A DNA stretch of 64,000 nucleotides. It comes from Lentzea guizhouensis. GTDB taxonomy: Bacteria > Actinomycetota > Actinomycetes > Mycobacteriales > Pseudonocardiaceae. The notes below the pieces were generated by a model, which ran no database searches, was not told the origin of the DNA, and saw only the letters and a program-made list of their open reading frames with translations. A program made the translations under genes and the position numbers. This document shows positions 9,446 through 19,545 of this stretch, in pieces. Within the stretch, counting starts at the first letter, position 1. Each line of letters opens with the position of its first letter. The stretch spans positions 7,316,001 to 7,380,000 of the forward strand of contig NZ_CP016793.1 of assembly GCF_001701025.1 (NCBI RefSeq), in the 5' to 3' direction.

Positions 9446-10030
9446 ATGACCATGGCGCCGTTGCCGGCGAACCCCGAGTGGACGGCGTCCTGGAACGCGG
9501 CGGTCCACCTGTACCGGCACCTCGTGGCGGGCGGTGTACCAGGCGAGGTCCCCACGTCGTTGTTGCTCGCGTCCGGCGAGGCGGCGTACTGCGACCTCTC
9601 GCTCGGTTATGCCCGCTTCTACGGCATGGACGTCACCTACCAGCGGTCCGATGGTTTTTTCTTCGGGTCGCCGCTGTTCGTCGCAGCAGGCCTGGCGGCC
9701 AACGCGGTGTCCAACAACCGAGCCAGACAACGTGCGCAGAACCAAGCCGTACCCCAATGGCGAGAGCACTGCCTGGCGCGCGTTGTCGTGACGAACTACT
9801 GCACCATGTGCTTCGTGCACGGCAGGTGGCTGCGATTCGCATACCCGCACGTCGTGGACTTCAACGCCGACATGCTCAACGGCGTCTGCTACCTGATATT
9901 CGACGAAGCGGAGCCGCTGCAACTGGCCGGCCCCCAGGTTCCCTGGCTGGCCGTCCTGCTGTCGAGCTTCCTCTACGGCCCGGACCGGCTCTCGACGCTG
10001 CCCTTCCTCCAGTCGATCGCACAGGCCTGA
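9446..10030 (+). CDS. Conserved-looking hypothetical protein (194 aa)
   Basis: The likely start is the ATG at 9446, after GTGAGGT; a second ATG lies two codons on. The protein is rich in aromatic residues with an alpha-beta look. It has a short hydrophobic stretch (FFFGSPLFVAAGLAANAV) followed by a basic segment (NNRARQRAQNQ). Pairs of cysteines (NYCTMCF) sit mid-protein. The pattern resembles small PH-like or membrane-associated actinobacterial proteins, but I do not recognise the family and give no function. Confidence 0.6.
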   Translation: MTMAPLPANPEWTASWNAAVHLYRHLVAGGVPGEVPTSLLLASGEAAYCDLSLGYARFYGMDVTYQRSDGFFFGSPLFVAAGLAANAVSNNRARQRAQNQAVPQWREHCLARVVVTNYCTMCFVHGRWLRFAYPHVVDFNADMLNGVCYLIFDEAEPLQLAGPQVPWLAVLLSSFLYGPDRLSTLPFLQSIAQA

Positions 10031-10038
10031 GCAGCCGG

Positions 10039-10230
10039 TCAGCCTCGGAAGTTCTTGACGGAGACCAGGCACAGCACCGCCGCCACGGGAAAGACCGCAC
10101 CGGCGACCGCGAACGGCACCCGGTGGCCCGGACTCGAAGCGAGCACCGAAGCGGCCATCACGTTCCACACCACGGCGTGCCCGATGGTCGCAGCGGCGGT
10201 TCCCCGGCCTGTGGCAAGATCGACGTGATG
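10039..10230 (-). pseudogene. Possible C-terminal remnant of a membrane transporter
   Basis: The minus strand reads about 60 in-frame residues of transporter-like sequence ([20 protein letters not shown], then [19 protein letters not shown] and a basic tail) ending in TGA at 10041-10039. Two hydrophobic helices are evident. No ATG or GTG with a ribosome binding site starts it, and an in-frame stop lies just upstream. It therefore looks like the last two helices of a decayed MFS-type protein rather than a whole gene. Confidence 0.35.
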
Positions 10231-10268
10231 GGCTGATTCGATTCAGTGCTCAGATCTGGGGGAGATGC

Positions 10269-11549
10269 ATGACTGCCGTTGTTCGTATCGCGGGCCGACA
10301 GGTGCTGGACAGCCGCGGGAACCCGACCGTCGAGGTCGACGTGGTGCTCGAAGACGGGTCGCTGGGGCGGGCTGCGGTGCCGTCCGGGGCGTCCACCGGC
10401 ACGAACGAGGCCGTGGAGCTGCGGGACGGGGACCCGAAGGCGTTCCACGGCAAGGGGGTCCGCGCTGCTGTCGGTGCGGTGAACGGCGAGATCGCCGCGG
10501 CGGTCGTCGGCATGGACGCGGAGGCGCAGTCCGAGATCGACCGCGTGATGATCGAGCTCGACGGCACGGCGAACAAGGGGCGGCTCGGCGCCAACGCGAC
10601 GCTCGGGGTGTCGCTCGCCGTGGCGAAGGCCGCGGCGCAGGCGCACGGGCAGCCGCTGTACCGGTACGTCGGTGGTGTGTTCGCGCACCGGTTGCCGATG
10701 CCGATGATGAACATCATCAACGGTGGCGCGCACGCGGACAACGCGATCGACTTCCAGGAGTTCATGATCGCTCCGGTCGGTGCGGCCACGTTCGCGGACG
10801 CCGTGCAGGTCGGGTCCGAGGTGTTCCACACGTTGCGCGGCCAGCTCAAGAAAGCCGGGCACAACACGAACGTCGGTGACGAGGGCGGCTTCGCGCCGGA
10901 CCTCGCGACGGCGGACGAGGCGCTGGAGTTCGTGGTCGGCGCGATCGAGAAGGCCGGCTACCGGCCGGGGGAGGACGTCGCGCTGCTGCTGGACCCGGCG
11001 GCGTCGGAGTTCTTCCACGACGGCGTGTACGACTACCGCGGCGAGGGGCGGAAGCGGTCGGTCGAGGAGCACGTCGCGTACCTGGCCGAGCTCGTGGCCA
11101 AGTTCCCGGTCGTGTCCATCGAGGACGCGATGGCGCAGGACGACCTCGACGGCTGGAAGCTGGTCACCTCGACCATCGGCGACCGGGTCCAGCTGGTCGG
11201 TGACGACGTGTTCTGCACCAACGTCGACCTGCTGGCCGCGGGCATCGAGCAGGGGATCGCGAACTCGATCCTGGTGAAGGTGAACCAGATCGGCACGCTG
11301 ACCGAGACGCTCACGACGACGGAGCGGGCCTTCAAGGCCGGCTACTCGGTCGTGATGTCGCACCGCTCGGGCGAGACCGAGGACACGACGATCGCCGACC
11401 TCGCCGTGGCGATCAACTGCGGCCAGATCAAGACCGGTTCGTTGTCGCGGTCGGACCGCACGGCGAAGTACAACCAGCTGATCCGGATCGAGGAGGAACT
11501 GGGCGCCCAGGCCCGGTACGCGGGCCGCACGTCGCTCAGCCGGGGCTGA
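10269..11549 (+). CDS. eno: Enolase (phosphopyruvate hydratase)
   Basis: 426 residues, full length for the family. It converts 2-phosphoglycerate to phosphoenolpyruvate in glycolysis. The opening [18 protein letters not shown], the loop [18 protein letters not shown], the Mg ligands in [10 protein letters not shown] and [10 protein letters not shown], and [17 protein letters not shown] are all present. The start follows GGGGGAG. The genomic setting is unusual: the housekeeping actinobacterial eno normally lies beside septum-formation and mazG genes, whereas this copy is flanked by regulators. It is probably a second, differently controlled paralogue (inference). Its 3' end overlaps the convergent sigma gene by 14 bases. 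Confidence 0.93.
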   Translation: MTAVVRIAGRQVLDSRGNPTVEVDVVLEDGSLGRAAVPSGASTGTNEAVELRDGDPKAFHGKGVRAAVGAVNGEIAAAVVGMDAEAQSEIDRVMIELDGTANKGRLGANATLGVSLAVAKAAAQAHGQPLYRYVGGVFAHRLPMPMMNIINGGAHADNAIDFQEFMIAPVGAATFADAVQVGSEVFHTLRGQLKKAGHNTNVGDEGGFAPDLATADEALEFVVGAIEKAGYRPGEDVALLLDPAASEFFHDGVYDYRGEGRKRSVEEHVAYLAELVAKFPVVSIEDAMAQDDLDGWKLVTSTIGDRVQLVGDDVFCTNVDLLAAGIEQGIANSILVKVNQIGTLTETLTTTERAFKAGYSVVMSHRSGETEDTTIADLAVAINCGQIKTGSLSRSDRTAKYNQLIRIEEELGAQARYAGRTSLSRG

Positions 11550-12796
11550 CCGACCCGCCGGGCGGGTCCAGGCGGCGGATCCGGGCGTTGAGGTAGCGCT
11601 GCTCGGGCTGGCTCGCCGTGAGCCGGGCCGCCTGGCGATAACTGTCGAGCGCACCCGGCAGGTCGCCGGTCATCTCCAGCAGATGCGCGCGTACGGCGTG
11701 CGTTCGGTGGTGGCGTCGCATCGCGGGATCGTCGAGCAACGGGCCGACGAGGGCCAGGCCGTGCTCGGGACCGAACGCCATCCCGAGCGCGACCGCCTGG
11801 TTGAGTGTCACGACAGGACTCGGCGCCACTCGCGCGAGCATGGCGTAGAGCAGCGAGATCTGCCGCCAGTCGGTCCCGTCCCAGCTCTCGGCCTCGGCGT
11901 GCACGGCGGCGATCGCGGCCTGCAGCTGGAACCTGCCGACGTGCCCGCGCGGCAGCACCCGTTCCAGGATCCGCACGCCCTCCGCGATCCGCGTGCGGTC
12001 CCACCGGGACCGGTCCTGCTCGGCCAGCGGCACGAGGTTGCCGTTCTCGGTCCTGGCGGTCGCGCGCGCGTGCGTGAGCAGCATCAACGCCAGCGCACCG
12101 GCGACCTCGTCGTGGTCGGGGACGACCGCGTGCAGCTGCCGGGTGAGCCGGACGGCCTCCTCTGCCAGCGGGGAGTCGACGAGCGCGTCACCGGTGGAAC
12201 GGGTGTGTCCCTCGGTGAACATGAGGTGGCACACGTCGAGCACGGCGGCGACGCGCGCGGGCAGGTCGCCCGGCGCCGGCAGCTCGAACACCGCACCCGC
12301 CGCCCGCAACGTCGACCGCGCCCTGGTGAGGCGTTGCGTCATCGTGCGCTCGGGCACCAGGTACGCGGCGGCGATCTGCGCGGTGCTCAGTCCGCCGACG
12401 GCGTGCAGCGTCAACGCGACCTGCGAGGACCGGCTCAGACTCGGGTGGCAGCACAGCAGCAACAGCCGCAGGGTGTCGTCGCCTTCGTCGTGAGGTGACC
12501 GGTCGGCGTCCGGAGCGAGGTGGGCGTCGGCGGGCAGTGCGGCGCTGAGGGCGTTCTCCCGCCCGGCCCGCGCGCCGTCGGCCCGCACCTGGTCGATCAG
12601 CCGCCGCGACGCGACCCGGATCAGCCAGCCGCGGGGTTGCCGGGCACGCCGTCGCGTTCCCACTGCGCGCCGCCGCCTCGGCCGCCTCCTGCGCCGCGTC
12701 CTCGCAGTCGCCCAGGTCGCCGTACCGGTGCAGCAGGGCGGCGAGGACGTGCGATGCCTCGCGCCGCCACACGTCCTCCACCACCCGCGCGGTCAC
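11536..12796 (-). pseudogene. ECF-type RNA polymerase sigma factor (DUF6596 type), interrupted by two frameshifts
   Basis: Read through two breaks, this is a roughly 420-residue sigma factor of the large ECF class with a long C-terminal helical domain. Region 2 starts VTARVVEDVWRREASHVLAA. The frame then changes after DAAQEAAEAA (near 12668), runs through WERDGVPGNP, and changes again near 12640 into RGWLIRVASRRLIDQVRADG. Each break is explained by one missing C or G in a run. The rest (region 4 with TLHAVGGLSTAQIAAAYLVP, and the C-terminal domain) is intact. The GTG start overlaps the upstream YciI-type stop by four bases, the standard arrangement for this sigma/YCII pair. Confidence 0.78.
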
Positions 12797-13188
12797 TGGT
12801 CGGAACCGCCCGGCCACATCGCGGGCCGCAACTCGACCGTCTCGCCCGGACCCGCGAACTGCGCCGCGATCTCCTCCGCACGCGCCTGGCTGTCCACGTC
12901 GATGAGGAAGAACCCGGCCAGGTGCTCCTTGGCCTCCGAGTACGGGCCGTCGCTGACCAGCGGCTTCCCGTCGCTCCACCGGTAGAGCCGCGACGACTCG
13001 GGCGCTCCCAGCGCCTCACCCCCGAGCAGCTCGCCCTTCTCCTGCAGCTCCCCGAGCAGCGTTTCGAACTCGGCGTTCAACCGCTCCAGCTGCTCCTTCG
13101 GCATGTTCTGGTACTCGGGCAGGTAGTCGGGCGTCGGGTGCCCCCACGGCTGCGGGTTGGAGTGGATCAAGATCACGTACTTCACCAT
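12793..13188 (-). CDS. YciI family protein paired with the ECF sigma factor
   Basis: 131 residues. The opening MVKYVILIHSNPQPWGHPT and the LVSDGPYSEAKEHLAGFFLI block are typical of the DGPF-type YCII proteins that occur beside large ECF sigma factors. Its stop overlaps the sigma start (GTGA), so the two are co-translated. A role as a sensor or modifier for the sigma factor is commonly proposed but is not shown by sequence. The start was placed at the family N-terminus; longer starts give low-complexity sequence. Confidence 0.82.
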   Translation of the reverse strand: MVKYVILIHSNPQPWGHPTPDYLPEYQNMPKEQLERLNAEFETLLGELQEKGELLGGEALGAPESSRLYRWSDGKPLVSDGPYSEAKEHLAGFFLIDVDSQARAEEIAAQFAGPGETVELRPAMWPGGSDQ

Positions 13189-13265
13189 CGGCCCCTTGGT
13201 CTTCGTCCTGGACGCAACCGGTCGGCCCGTCCTCGCCTGAGACGTCGGAGCCGGGCGCGTCACGT

Positions 13266-13536
13266 CTACATCCCGCCGGGAAGAACTGTCCACGAGTGGT
13301 TGATGTCCAGGTTGGCGAAGCCTTTGGACTCGAACAGCGCTTTGCCGTCCTTCTTGAAGGTGTCACGTCCTCAGGCCGCGGCTTGCCCTTCCACGGAATC
13401 CGGACGGCACCGTCCTCGGAGTAGTGGTCGCACCCGTCGGCGTTGCCGACGCAGAAGACCCGTCACCGCCGAACGGCCCGAGGTACCGTTCGCGGCTCGC
13501 ACCGAAGAGGTCGACACCCGTCATGCCGGGCATCAT
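13266..13536 (-). pseudogene. Short unknown protein broken by two single-base losses
   Basis: Three overlapping frames read on from one another: MMPGMTGVDLFGASRERYLG, then FFCVGNADGCDHYSEDGAVR, then FKKDGKALFESKGFANLDIN and the end SWTVLPGGM at a TAG stop (13268-13266). Joining them needs one extra base near 13463 (TTCTTC for TCTTC) and one near 13366. The result is a roughly 90-residue protein with two closely spaced Cys. I do not recognise the family. The 5' end abuts the divergent gene at 13619, so the N-terminus may also be incomplete. Confidence 0.5.
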
Positions 13537-13618
13537 CCAGCCTCCCTCCACCGCCTCCGGCACCGGGCACGACGACTTCCCGGACGGCGGTGTCACCACG
13601 GCGTATACGGTTCGGCCC

Positions 13619-14035
13619 ATGAGCCAGCCGATCCCGTTCACCGACACCAACTTCAAGCTCGCCGTCGTCCAGGAGCTGATGTACAACCAGAACCTCCTGC
13701 CGAGGTTCACCCTGCGCGAGTACGCCGCCGAGCAGGGCTTCACCTACGACGACGGGAGCTTCGCGGCGGTGCCGGAGGCCCTGGCGTACTTCGCGGCGCT
13801 GGAGATCCCCGGCGAGCTCGCGGAGAAGATCACCGAGATCTACATGGACGGCGGCAACGAGATCTACCTCGAGATCGCGCCGAACTGGGACGGCGAGGAC
13901 GGCCTGTTCGACGTCGACGAGTTCGCCGACGCGCGGCATTTTCCCAACCTGAAGTCGATGACGCTGTTCTACACGGGCAACGAGAACGCGCTGGAGACTC
14001 TCCGTGCTCGCGGCATCGAGGCGGACTGGCTCTGA
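13619..14035 (+). CDS. DUF6892-like protein (138 aa)
   Basis: The family opening is recognisable (FTDTNFKLAVVQELMYNQNL), followed by an acidic middle and a leucine-rich-repeat-like end (FPNLKSMTLFYTGNENALET). I recall this pattern from DUF6892 proteins of unknown function, often found in polymorphic-toxin or immunity-type neighbourhoods, but that assignment is from memory. TACGGT lies seven bases before the ATG with no ribosome binding site, suggesting a leaderless transcript. Confidence 0.68.
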   Translation: MSQPIPFTDTNFKLAVVQELMYNQNLLPRFTLREYAAEQGFTYDDGSFAAVPEALAYFAALEIPGELAEKITEIYMDGGNEIYLEIAPNWDGEDGLFDVDEFADARHFPNLKSMTLFYTGNENALETLRARGIEADWL

Positions 14036-14047
14036 ATCACGAAGTCG

Positions 14048-15224
14048 TCACCGCGTCAGCAGACCGCGGCTTGCGAGGTTGTTCATCAGCGCGCTGATGC
14101 CGAACGTCCAGTCCTCCGCGTCCTCGGCCGTGTTCACGACGTTCGTCAACGCGCCCAACCGGGGCGAGGAGATCCGAACGACGTCCCCGACCTTGTGGGT
14201 GAACCCCTCGCCGGGCTGGTCCCGGTCCTCGGTCGGGGCGAACATCGTGCCGGTGAACAGCACGAAGCCGTCGGGATAGCGGTGGTGGGCACCGAAGGCG
14301 TGCGACACGAGGTCCTCGAGCTCCCGGCTGATCTCGGAGACCGGGTTCACGCCGTGCAGCTCGAACCCGTCGGTGCCGGTGATGTCCAAGGCGATCTCGG
14401 TGGCCTTGGCGTCCGCCAGGGTGAACCCGTCGTCGAACAGCCGCAGGAACGGCCCGATGGCGCAGGAAGCGTTGTTGTCCTTCGCCTCGGTGAGCAGCAG
14501 CGCACTGCGCCCCTCGAAGTCGCGCAGGTTGACGTCGTTGCCGAGCGTCGCGCCGACCCGGGTTCCCGCGCGAGTCCACCACCAGGACGAGCTCGGGCTC
14601 GGGGTTGTTCCACGCGGAGCGGGCCAGAACGCCGACGTCGGCCCCCAGCCCCACCGCCGACAGCACCGGCGCCTTGGTGAAGATCTCCGGGTCCGGGCCG
14701 ATCCCGACCTCCAGGTACTGCGACCACAGCCCTTCGGCCTGCAGCACCCTCTTCACCTCCGCGGCCTCCGCGGACCCCGGCCTCAGGTGGGAGATGTGCC
14801 CCTGGACGACCGCCCCGACCTTCTGCCGCACTTCCTCGGCCCGCGTGGGATCCCCGTCGGCACGCTCCTCGATGACCCGTTCGAGCATGCTGCGGACGAA
14901 CGTCACACCGGCGGCCTTGAGCACCTGCAGGTCGACCGGCGCCAGAAACCGGGGGCCGGCACCCGTCCGGTCCGTCGTGGCGGCCAGGACCTCCGCAAGT
15001 GACCACGACGTGCCGCCCGGGTGGTTCTTGACGACCTCCAGCGCGTCGGGCCGTTCGAGCAGCGCCGAAACGGTCGGTGCCAGCGGCGACAGGTCAACTA
15101 CCTCGTCGCCGCGGATCGTCACGACCGAAGGGCCGCCCGCTGACGGGTCGAAGACCCTCGCGACAAGGGCGGCGTCCGCCGCGTCCTGCGGAAGGACGTC
15201 GGCTGCGTCGAGTGAGATCCCCAT
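14048..15224 (-). pseudogene. Fumarylacetoacetate hydrolase family protein with one frameshift
   Basis: Across one break this is a roughly 390-residue FAH-fold protein. The N-terminal part runs from MGISLDAADVLPQDAADAAL to ELVLVVDSRGNP. The frame then changes near 14568, where GGG probably stands for GG. The catalytic half follows, with VGATLGNDVNLRDFEGRSAL, metal-site residues and FVLFTGTMFAPTEDRDQPGE. Homologues hydrolyse or hydrate 2-keto-acid derivatives; the substrate here is unknown. It is otherwise full length, and the single homopolymer insertion may be a sequencing error. Confidence 0.8.
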
Positions 15225-15294
15225 GGAAACCCTTCCTGCTCCGCGCACCGATCAGCTCGAAGTCTCGCCGAGCTTCGTGCACTCCGTTGCAGTT

Positions 15295-15867
15295 CTACAA
15301 CCCCGCCGGGTGCGCGGACAGCCAGTCGCTGTGCCGCGCGCGAAGCCGGTCCCGTTCGGCGCTGGTGGCGAGGATGACGTCGGCCCCGCCGTCGTACGGG
15401 TGGTGGATCCGTCGCAGGCCGACGTCGGTGATCAGCACCCCCGCGGTGGCGTCGTCGGCGACGGCACGCAGCAGTGTGTCGATGCAGCCGCGTTCCCACG
15501 GCATCCGGCTGACGTACACGTGCGTGTAGACCGGATCGCCGGGTTCCGGGTCCGTGAGGACCGAGGTCCAGTGATGGGCTCCTGGATGCCACCGCGTCTG
15601 TTCGTGCGGGCGCTCGGGCGGCACCGGGGTGCCGGACCAGTCCATCGTGGCGACGTGGACGTCCAGCCCCGCGAACAGCTCGTCGAGGACCGTGTTGTAC
15701 CGGCCCAGCACGATCGCCCACTCGTCCTCGGTGTCGGGGTAGCGCTTGGACTCCGGCAGGCTGTGGAAACGCACCCACCGGTCCTCGTGGAAGCGCAGCT
15801 CGTGGCCGATGGGCGGGCAGTCCGGCCAGCGTTCTTCCCACCGGCGCATCAGTTCCTCGTCGGGCAC
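15295..15867 (-). CDS. DUF3885 domain protein
   Basis: 190 residues. The motif WVRFHSLPESKRYPDTEDEW and the later DEWAIVLGRYNTVLDEL match DUF3885, a family of small soluble proteins of unknown function, sometimes seen with immunity-protein clusters. No signal peptide or membrane helix is present. It is likely a single-gene unit. Confidence 0.75.
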   Translation of the reverse strand: MPDEELMRRWEERWPDCPPIGHELRFHEDRWVRFHSLPESKRYPDTEDEWAIVLGRYNTVLDELFAGLDVHVATMDWSGTPVPPERPHEQTRWHPGAHHWTSVLTDPEPGDPVYTHVYVSRMPWERGCIDTLLRAVADDATAGVLITDVGLRRIHHPYDGGADVILATSAERDRLRARHSDWLSAHPAGL

Positions 15868-16076
15868 CGGGACACGTTAACCGGCCGCCGCCGCTGACTC
15901 ACCAGTTCTGAGCGGTTCAGGTGTTCCACTGAACTCCCGGTTCCTCGAAAAGCTCATTGTGACGACGAGCGCTCTGGCCGACATCCGGGCAGCCTTGTTC
16001 TCGCGGGCGTGACCTCGGCCGACAACTCGACGGGGACCTCGGGAGCACCCCGGGCACCGCCTGACACAATGGACGA

Positions 16077-16937
16077 ATGGCTCTGGGTTACCTCTTCGCC
16101 GTGCTGGCGACTCTGGCGTCAGGCAGTGGTTCGATCCTGGAGTCCATGGGTGTCCGGCGTGCGGGTGCGTACGGCGGCAGGTCTCTCGACCTCATCGCTC
16201 TGCGGCGTCAGTGGCTGTACTTCCTCGGTCTCGGGGTGAACCTGCTGGGGTTCGGCTTCGCCTCCGCGGCCCTGCACCGGCTGCCGTTGTTCCTCGTCCA
16301 GTCGATGCTCGCGTTCAGCATCGGTGTGACTGCCACCATCAGCGCCTTCCTGGGCCACCGCCTGCGGGCGCCGGGATGGGGCGCGCTGTTCGTCGGCGCG
16401 ACCGGCCTGGTCCTGCTGGGCGTGTCCGCGGAGCCGGGCCGCGCACAGGCCCTGCCGCCGCACTGGCGGTGGATCCTCGTGGGCATGGCGGTTCCGGTGG
16501 CGGCGATCGCCGTCTACGCCCGGCGCCACCACCACGTCTGGGCCACGGTGGCACTGGCAGCCGGCTCCGGTGTCGCCTACAGCGTCGTCGGCATCTCGGC
16601 GCGCACCCTCCACCTCCCGGACACCGCGTGGCGCCTCGTCCTGGAACCGGCGGCCTGGGCCATCGTCCTCAACGGACTCACCGCGGCGGTGCTGTTCGCG
16701 ATGGCGCTGCAGAAGGGCGGCCCGACCGGGGTCAGCGCGATCATGTTCACGACCAACACGGCGCTTTCGTCTTTCGTCGGGCTGGTCTACCTCGACGACC
16801 GCGTCCGCGACGGTTACGTGACCGCCGCGACCATCGGGTTCGTCCTCGCGATCGCTGGAGCGGTCGCGGTCGCCCACTACGCGGCCGACACCCGGGAAAA
16901 AGACCGCACGGCGACGCCGGCGGGCATGCGGGCGTGA
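16077..16937 (+). CDS. DMT-like multi-helix membrane transporter
   Basis: 286 residues with about nine transmembrane helices, arranged like EamA/DMT exporters in two halves (LGYLFAVLATLASGSGSILE at the start, and a second half from residue 150). The conserved VQSMLAFSIGVTATISAFLG helix and a basic cytoplasmic tail are seen. The substrate is unknown. CACAAT lies six bases upstream of another ATG (16071, different frame). The chosen start gives the hydrophobic N-terminus expected of the family. Confidence 0.75.
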   Translation: MALGYLFAVLATLASGSGSILESMGVRRAGAYGGRSLDLIALRRQWLYFLGLGVNLLGFGFASAALHRLPLFLVQSMLAFSIGVTATISAFLGHRLRAPGWGALFVGATGLVLLGVSAEPGRAQALPPHWRWILVGMAVPVAAIAVYARRHHHVWATVALAAGSGVAYSVVGISARTLHLPDTAWRLVLEPAAWAIVLNGLTAAVLFAMALQKGGPTGVSAIMFTTNTALSSFVGLVYLDDRVRDGYVTAATIGFVLAIAGAVAVAHYAADTREKDRTATPAGMRA

Positions 16938-17055
16938 AGCGTCGAACCGGATCCTCCGGGGCACCGCATCCCTGACCACCCGTAGGCACCCTGACACCAC
17001 CCTCGACGGAGTCCGGCTGGGCCTAGGCCCGATCGACCGGACACCCGGCGCCGCG

Positions 17056-17977
17056 GTGGTGACGGTCGAGGGACGTGCGGTGCTGGTGCTGCCGGCCTCG
17101 AGCGGCGACGGCGGTTTGGTCAGAGCGGTCGACCTGGACACCGGCACGCTGTTGCCGGACCGCTCGCTGCTGCGCTCCGAGCGGCACGAGGTCCTGGCGC
17201 TCGGCGCCGGCCGTCTGCTGGCGACGCTGGGCCCGCGTCGCGACACGGTCGTCGTGCGCGACGCGGTCACGGGCTCGCCGGTCGGCGTGCCGATCCGGGA
17301 GGAGCAGCAGACCAGGTCGCTGACACTCGGCATGGCCGACGGCCGGCCGGTGGTGGTCACGACGGGTGCGGGCATGGCGATCCGGTACGTGGAAACCGGT
17401 GCGCTGGTCAGCCGCCACGCCCGCATCCGCGGCCGGTACCTGGTGACGTTCCAGGACCGCCTGCTGCTGGTGGCGGAGGAGTCGGCCGACTCGCTGCGGC
17501 TGCACGACGTGCTGACCGGCGAACCGTTCGGGCACCCGCTGCCCTGCGACTTCTGCATGAGCGTCCACCGGCTGTCGGCTGTCGAACACGAGGGCCGGCT
17601 GCTCGTCGCGTTCCTCGACTCCCACGCCGACACCGGCGTCTCGCTGCGAGACGTGACCGTCGGCGTCGAGCTGCCGACGGTCCCGCCCTTCGACGACGTC
17701 CGGGGGATCAGCTCCGCGGTGGTGAACGGTCGGCCGCTGCTGCTCGTCGGCCGATCCGGGCGGTCCGGGCCGCTGGTGCTGTGGGATCCGCTCACCGGGC
17801 GAGAGGTGCTGCCGGCCTGTTTCGCCGAGTGCGGCGACTGGGCGGGGCTGGAGCTGGGCGGCCTCGACGACGGGTTCTTCGCGGTCACGGTGTCCGGCAG
17901 TGCGGCCGAGTACGCCGGGCACGACGCGGTCGTGACCGGGCCTCGAAGTCGACGAGCGCGTCCGATCGGGCGGGTGA
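17056..17977 (+). pseudogene. Beta-propeller (WD40-like) protein fragment with a 3' frameshift
   Basis: About 300 residues of repeating blocks of the form G.p/V.V....T....L.D..TG, as in the C-terminal propeller of actinobacterial WD40 proteins. The sequence before the first GTG also reads as propeller (TLDGVRLGLGPIDRTPGAAV), so the 5' part of a larger gene seems to be lost. Near 17940 the frame changes. The other frame gives a natural end (LEVDERVRSGG, stop at 17975-17977) 16 bases before the convergent GntR stop, while the uninterrupted frame would run far into that gene. Function is not assigned. Confidence 0.6.
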
Positions 17978-17993
17978 CACAGTGGCCTGCCCG

Positions 17994-18671
17994 TCAGGGA
18001 GAATCCGGCTGGGAAAGTCGCCAGGCCGACTTCGCACCCAGACTGGTGCGGATGTGTGCGCGCATCACGTCCGCGGCGGTCTCGGCGTCGCCCTCGACGA
18101 TCGCCTGGAACAGCAGGGTGTGCTCGTGGGCCTTCAAAGCGCGTTCTTCTTCGCTCGGCTCGACTTTCAGGCCGTGTCGGCGATAGCGGTCACCGGTGTC
18201 CCACAGTCCGTCGAGCATCTCGATGAGCATCGTGTTGTGCGAGGCGCGGTAGATCGCGGTGTGAAACCGCCGATGTGCGATGAGCTGCGCCAGGGTGGCG
18301 TTGCCAGCCAGTGGTTCAAGGCCTTCCAGGCTGGCTCGGATCTCGGCGATGTCCTGCTTCGTGCGCCGTTCCGCGGCCAGTGAGGCGGCCATCGGGTCCA
18401 GCGATCGGCGCACCTCCAGCAGGTCACGCGCCTCCTCGGCGTTGAGCGAGGTCACCCGTGCGTCGCGGTGGGCGTCGAGCTCGACCAAGCCCTGCTGCCG
18501 CAGCCGGCGCAGGGCCTCGCGCAGGGGAGTGGTGCTGATGCCGATCTGTTTCGCGAGCAACGCCTGGTTGATGACGGCACCAGGCTCGAGGTCGCCGGAC
18601 AGGATGAGCTCGCGCACGCGGTCGTACGCGAAGTCGCTCTTGGTCGAGTAGGGCACCGTCGGCTGCGTCAT
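17994..18671 (-). CDS. GntR/FadR family transcriptional regulator
   Basis: 225 residues. The winged helix (DRVRELILSGDLEPGAVINQ and GISTTPLREALRRLRQQGLV) is canonical GntR. The all-helical FCD effector domain follows, with metal-binding histidines in HRRFHTAIYRASHN and KAHEHTLLFQAIVEGD, as in FadR-type sensors of small acids. It starts at ATG after AGGAGG. Its target is unclear because neighbouring genes are unrelated or broken. Confidence 0.88.
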   Translation of the reverse strand: MTQPTVPYSTKSDFAYDRVRELILSGDLEPGAVINQALLAKQIGISTTPLREALRRLRQQGLVELDAHRDARVTSLNAEEARDLLEVRRSLDPMAASLAAERRTKQDIAEIRASLEGLEPLAGNATLAQLIAHRRFHTAIYRASHNTMLIEMLDGLWDTGDRYRRHGLKVEPSEEERALKAHEHTLLFQAIVEGDAETAADVMRAHIRTSLGAKSAWRLSQPDSP

Positions 18672-19020
18672 GTGGCCTCCTGCCGCCTCCTCATAGGTTA
18701 TAACGCATCGCGTACAGCCCTGGTCCTGCCCGGGGACGCCGGTTTGTCCAGGAGCGCGAACTCGGTCACCGACACCACCGCACTCTGGGCCGAGCTGCAC
18801 GGACTGGCCGAACCTCGTCCGGTCTCACCCATGTTCCCGTGCGCTGGCAACGCCTGATGTGGCAGCAGCGCGGTACGTGGGAGCTGTGTTCGTCCGCAAG
18901 ATCGCAATCACGGTGTTCGCCATTGCCGCAGGGAACAGAAAGACGTGCGGTAGGGCGAAGTGAAACCGTGCGACTGAGGTGTCCAGCGGCGCGGACGACC
19001 ACCGAACCGCCCCTCGGGCA
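18672..19020. other. Intergenic region, mostly featureless
   Basis: Upstream of the GntR start, 18696-18702 carries GGTTATAACG, a TTATAA core that could be part of the GntR promoter or operator. The rest has only weak coding-like stretches on the minus strand (a hydrophobic FLFPAAMANTVIAILR run near 18910-18960) without a start or stop that makes a sensible gene. Confidence 0.4.
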
Positions 19021-19368
19021 TCAATCGGCGAGGCCGGGCAGGTGGTACCCGGTGTGGCCGTCCCACTCGATCTCGTAGTCGTCGAGCGTGAAGGTCCAGT
19101 CCGCGACCGGCACCGCACTGCGCAGCGCGGTGACCGCGGCCAGCCAGTGCACCAGCGACGGAACCGCCCGGTCGTCCGCACCGGGCAGCTTCGTCGACCC
19201 GTCGAGCACCGTTCCCGGCTCCAGCCGGTCGTAGAGGTACAGGCCCTCCTCCTCCGACGAGAACGGCGCGTTCGCGTTGTAGGTGTCGACGACCTGGCCG
19301 ACCGCCGTGAGCTCGGCGTCGGTCAGCGGAGTCGCGCGACGAGCCGTGTAGTAGAGGGAGACGCCCAT
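19021..19368 (-). CDS. Hypothetical protein (115 aa)
   Basis: A short acidic protein starting MGVSLYYTARRATPLTDAEL, with aromatic residues clustered at both ends (SSEEEGLYLYDR and YEIEWDGHTGYHLPG). The codon usage and composition look genuinely coding. I do not recognise the family. It resembles small cytosolic actinobacterial proteins of unknown function. The start was chosen at the internal ATG that gives the cleanest N-terminus. Confidence 0.6.
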   Translation of the reverse strand: MGVSLYYTARRATPLTDAELTAVGQVVDTYNANAPFSSEEEGLYLYDRLEPGTVLDGSTKLPGADDRAVPSLVHWLAAVTALRSAVPVADWTFTLDDYEIEWDGHTGYHLPGLAD

Positions 19369-19545
19369 GCGGCCACAGTAGTCGGCTCCGTTCAGCACGG
19401 GTGCGAAGGGACAGACCCGCGCGCCAGCCGGTCCAGCAACCGCGCGGCCTCCAGACGTGCCCGGCTCAGGACGAGCTACACCGTCCAGCGAGGACTGTGG
19501 AGCGATCTGTGTGTCTGAGCCTGGCCCACAGAGGACGATCGGCGG

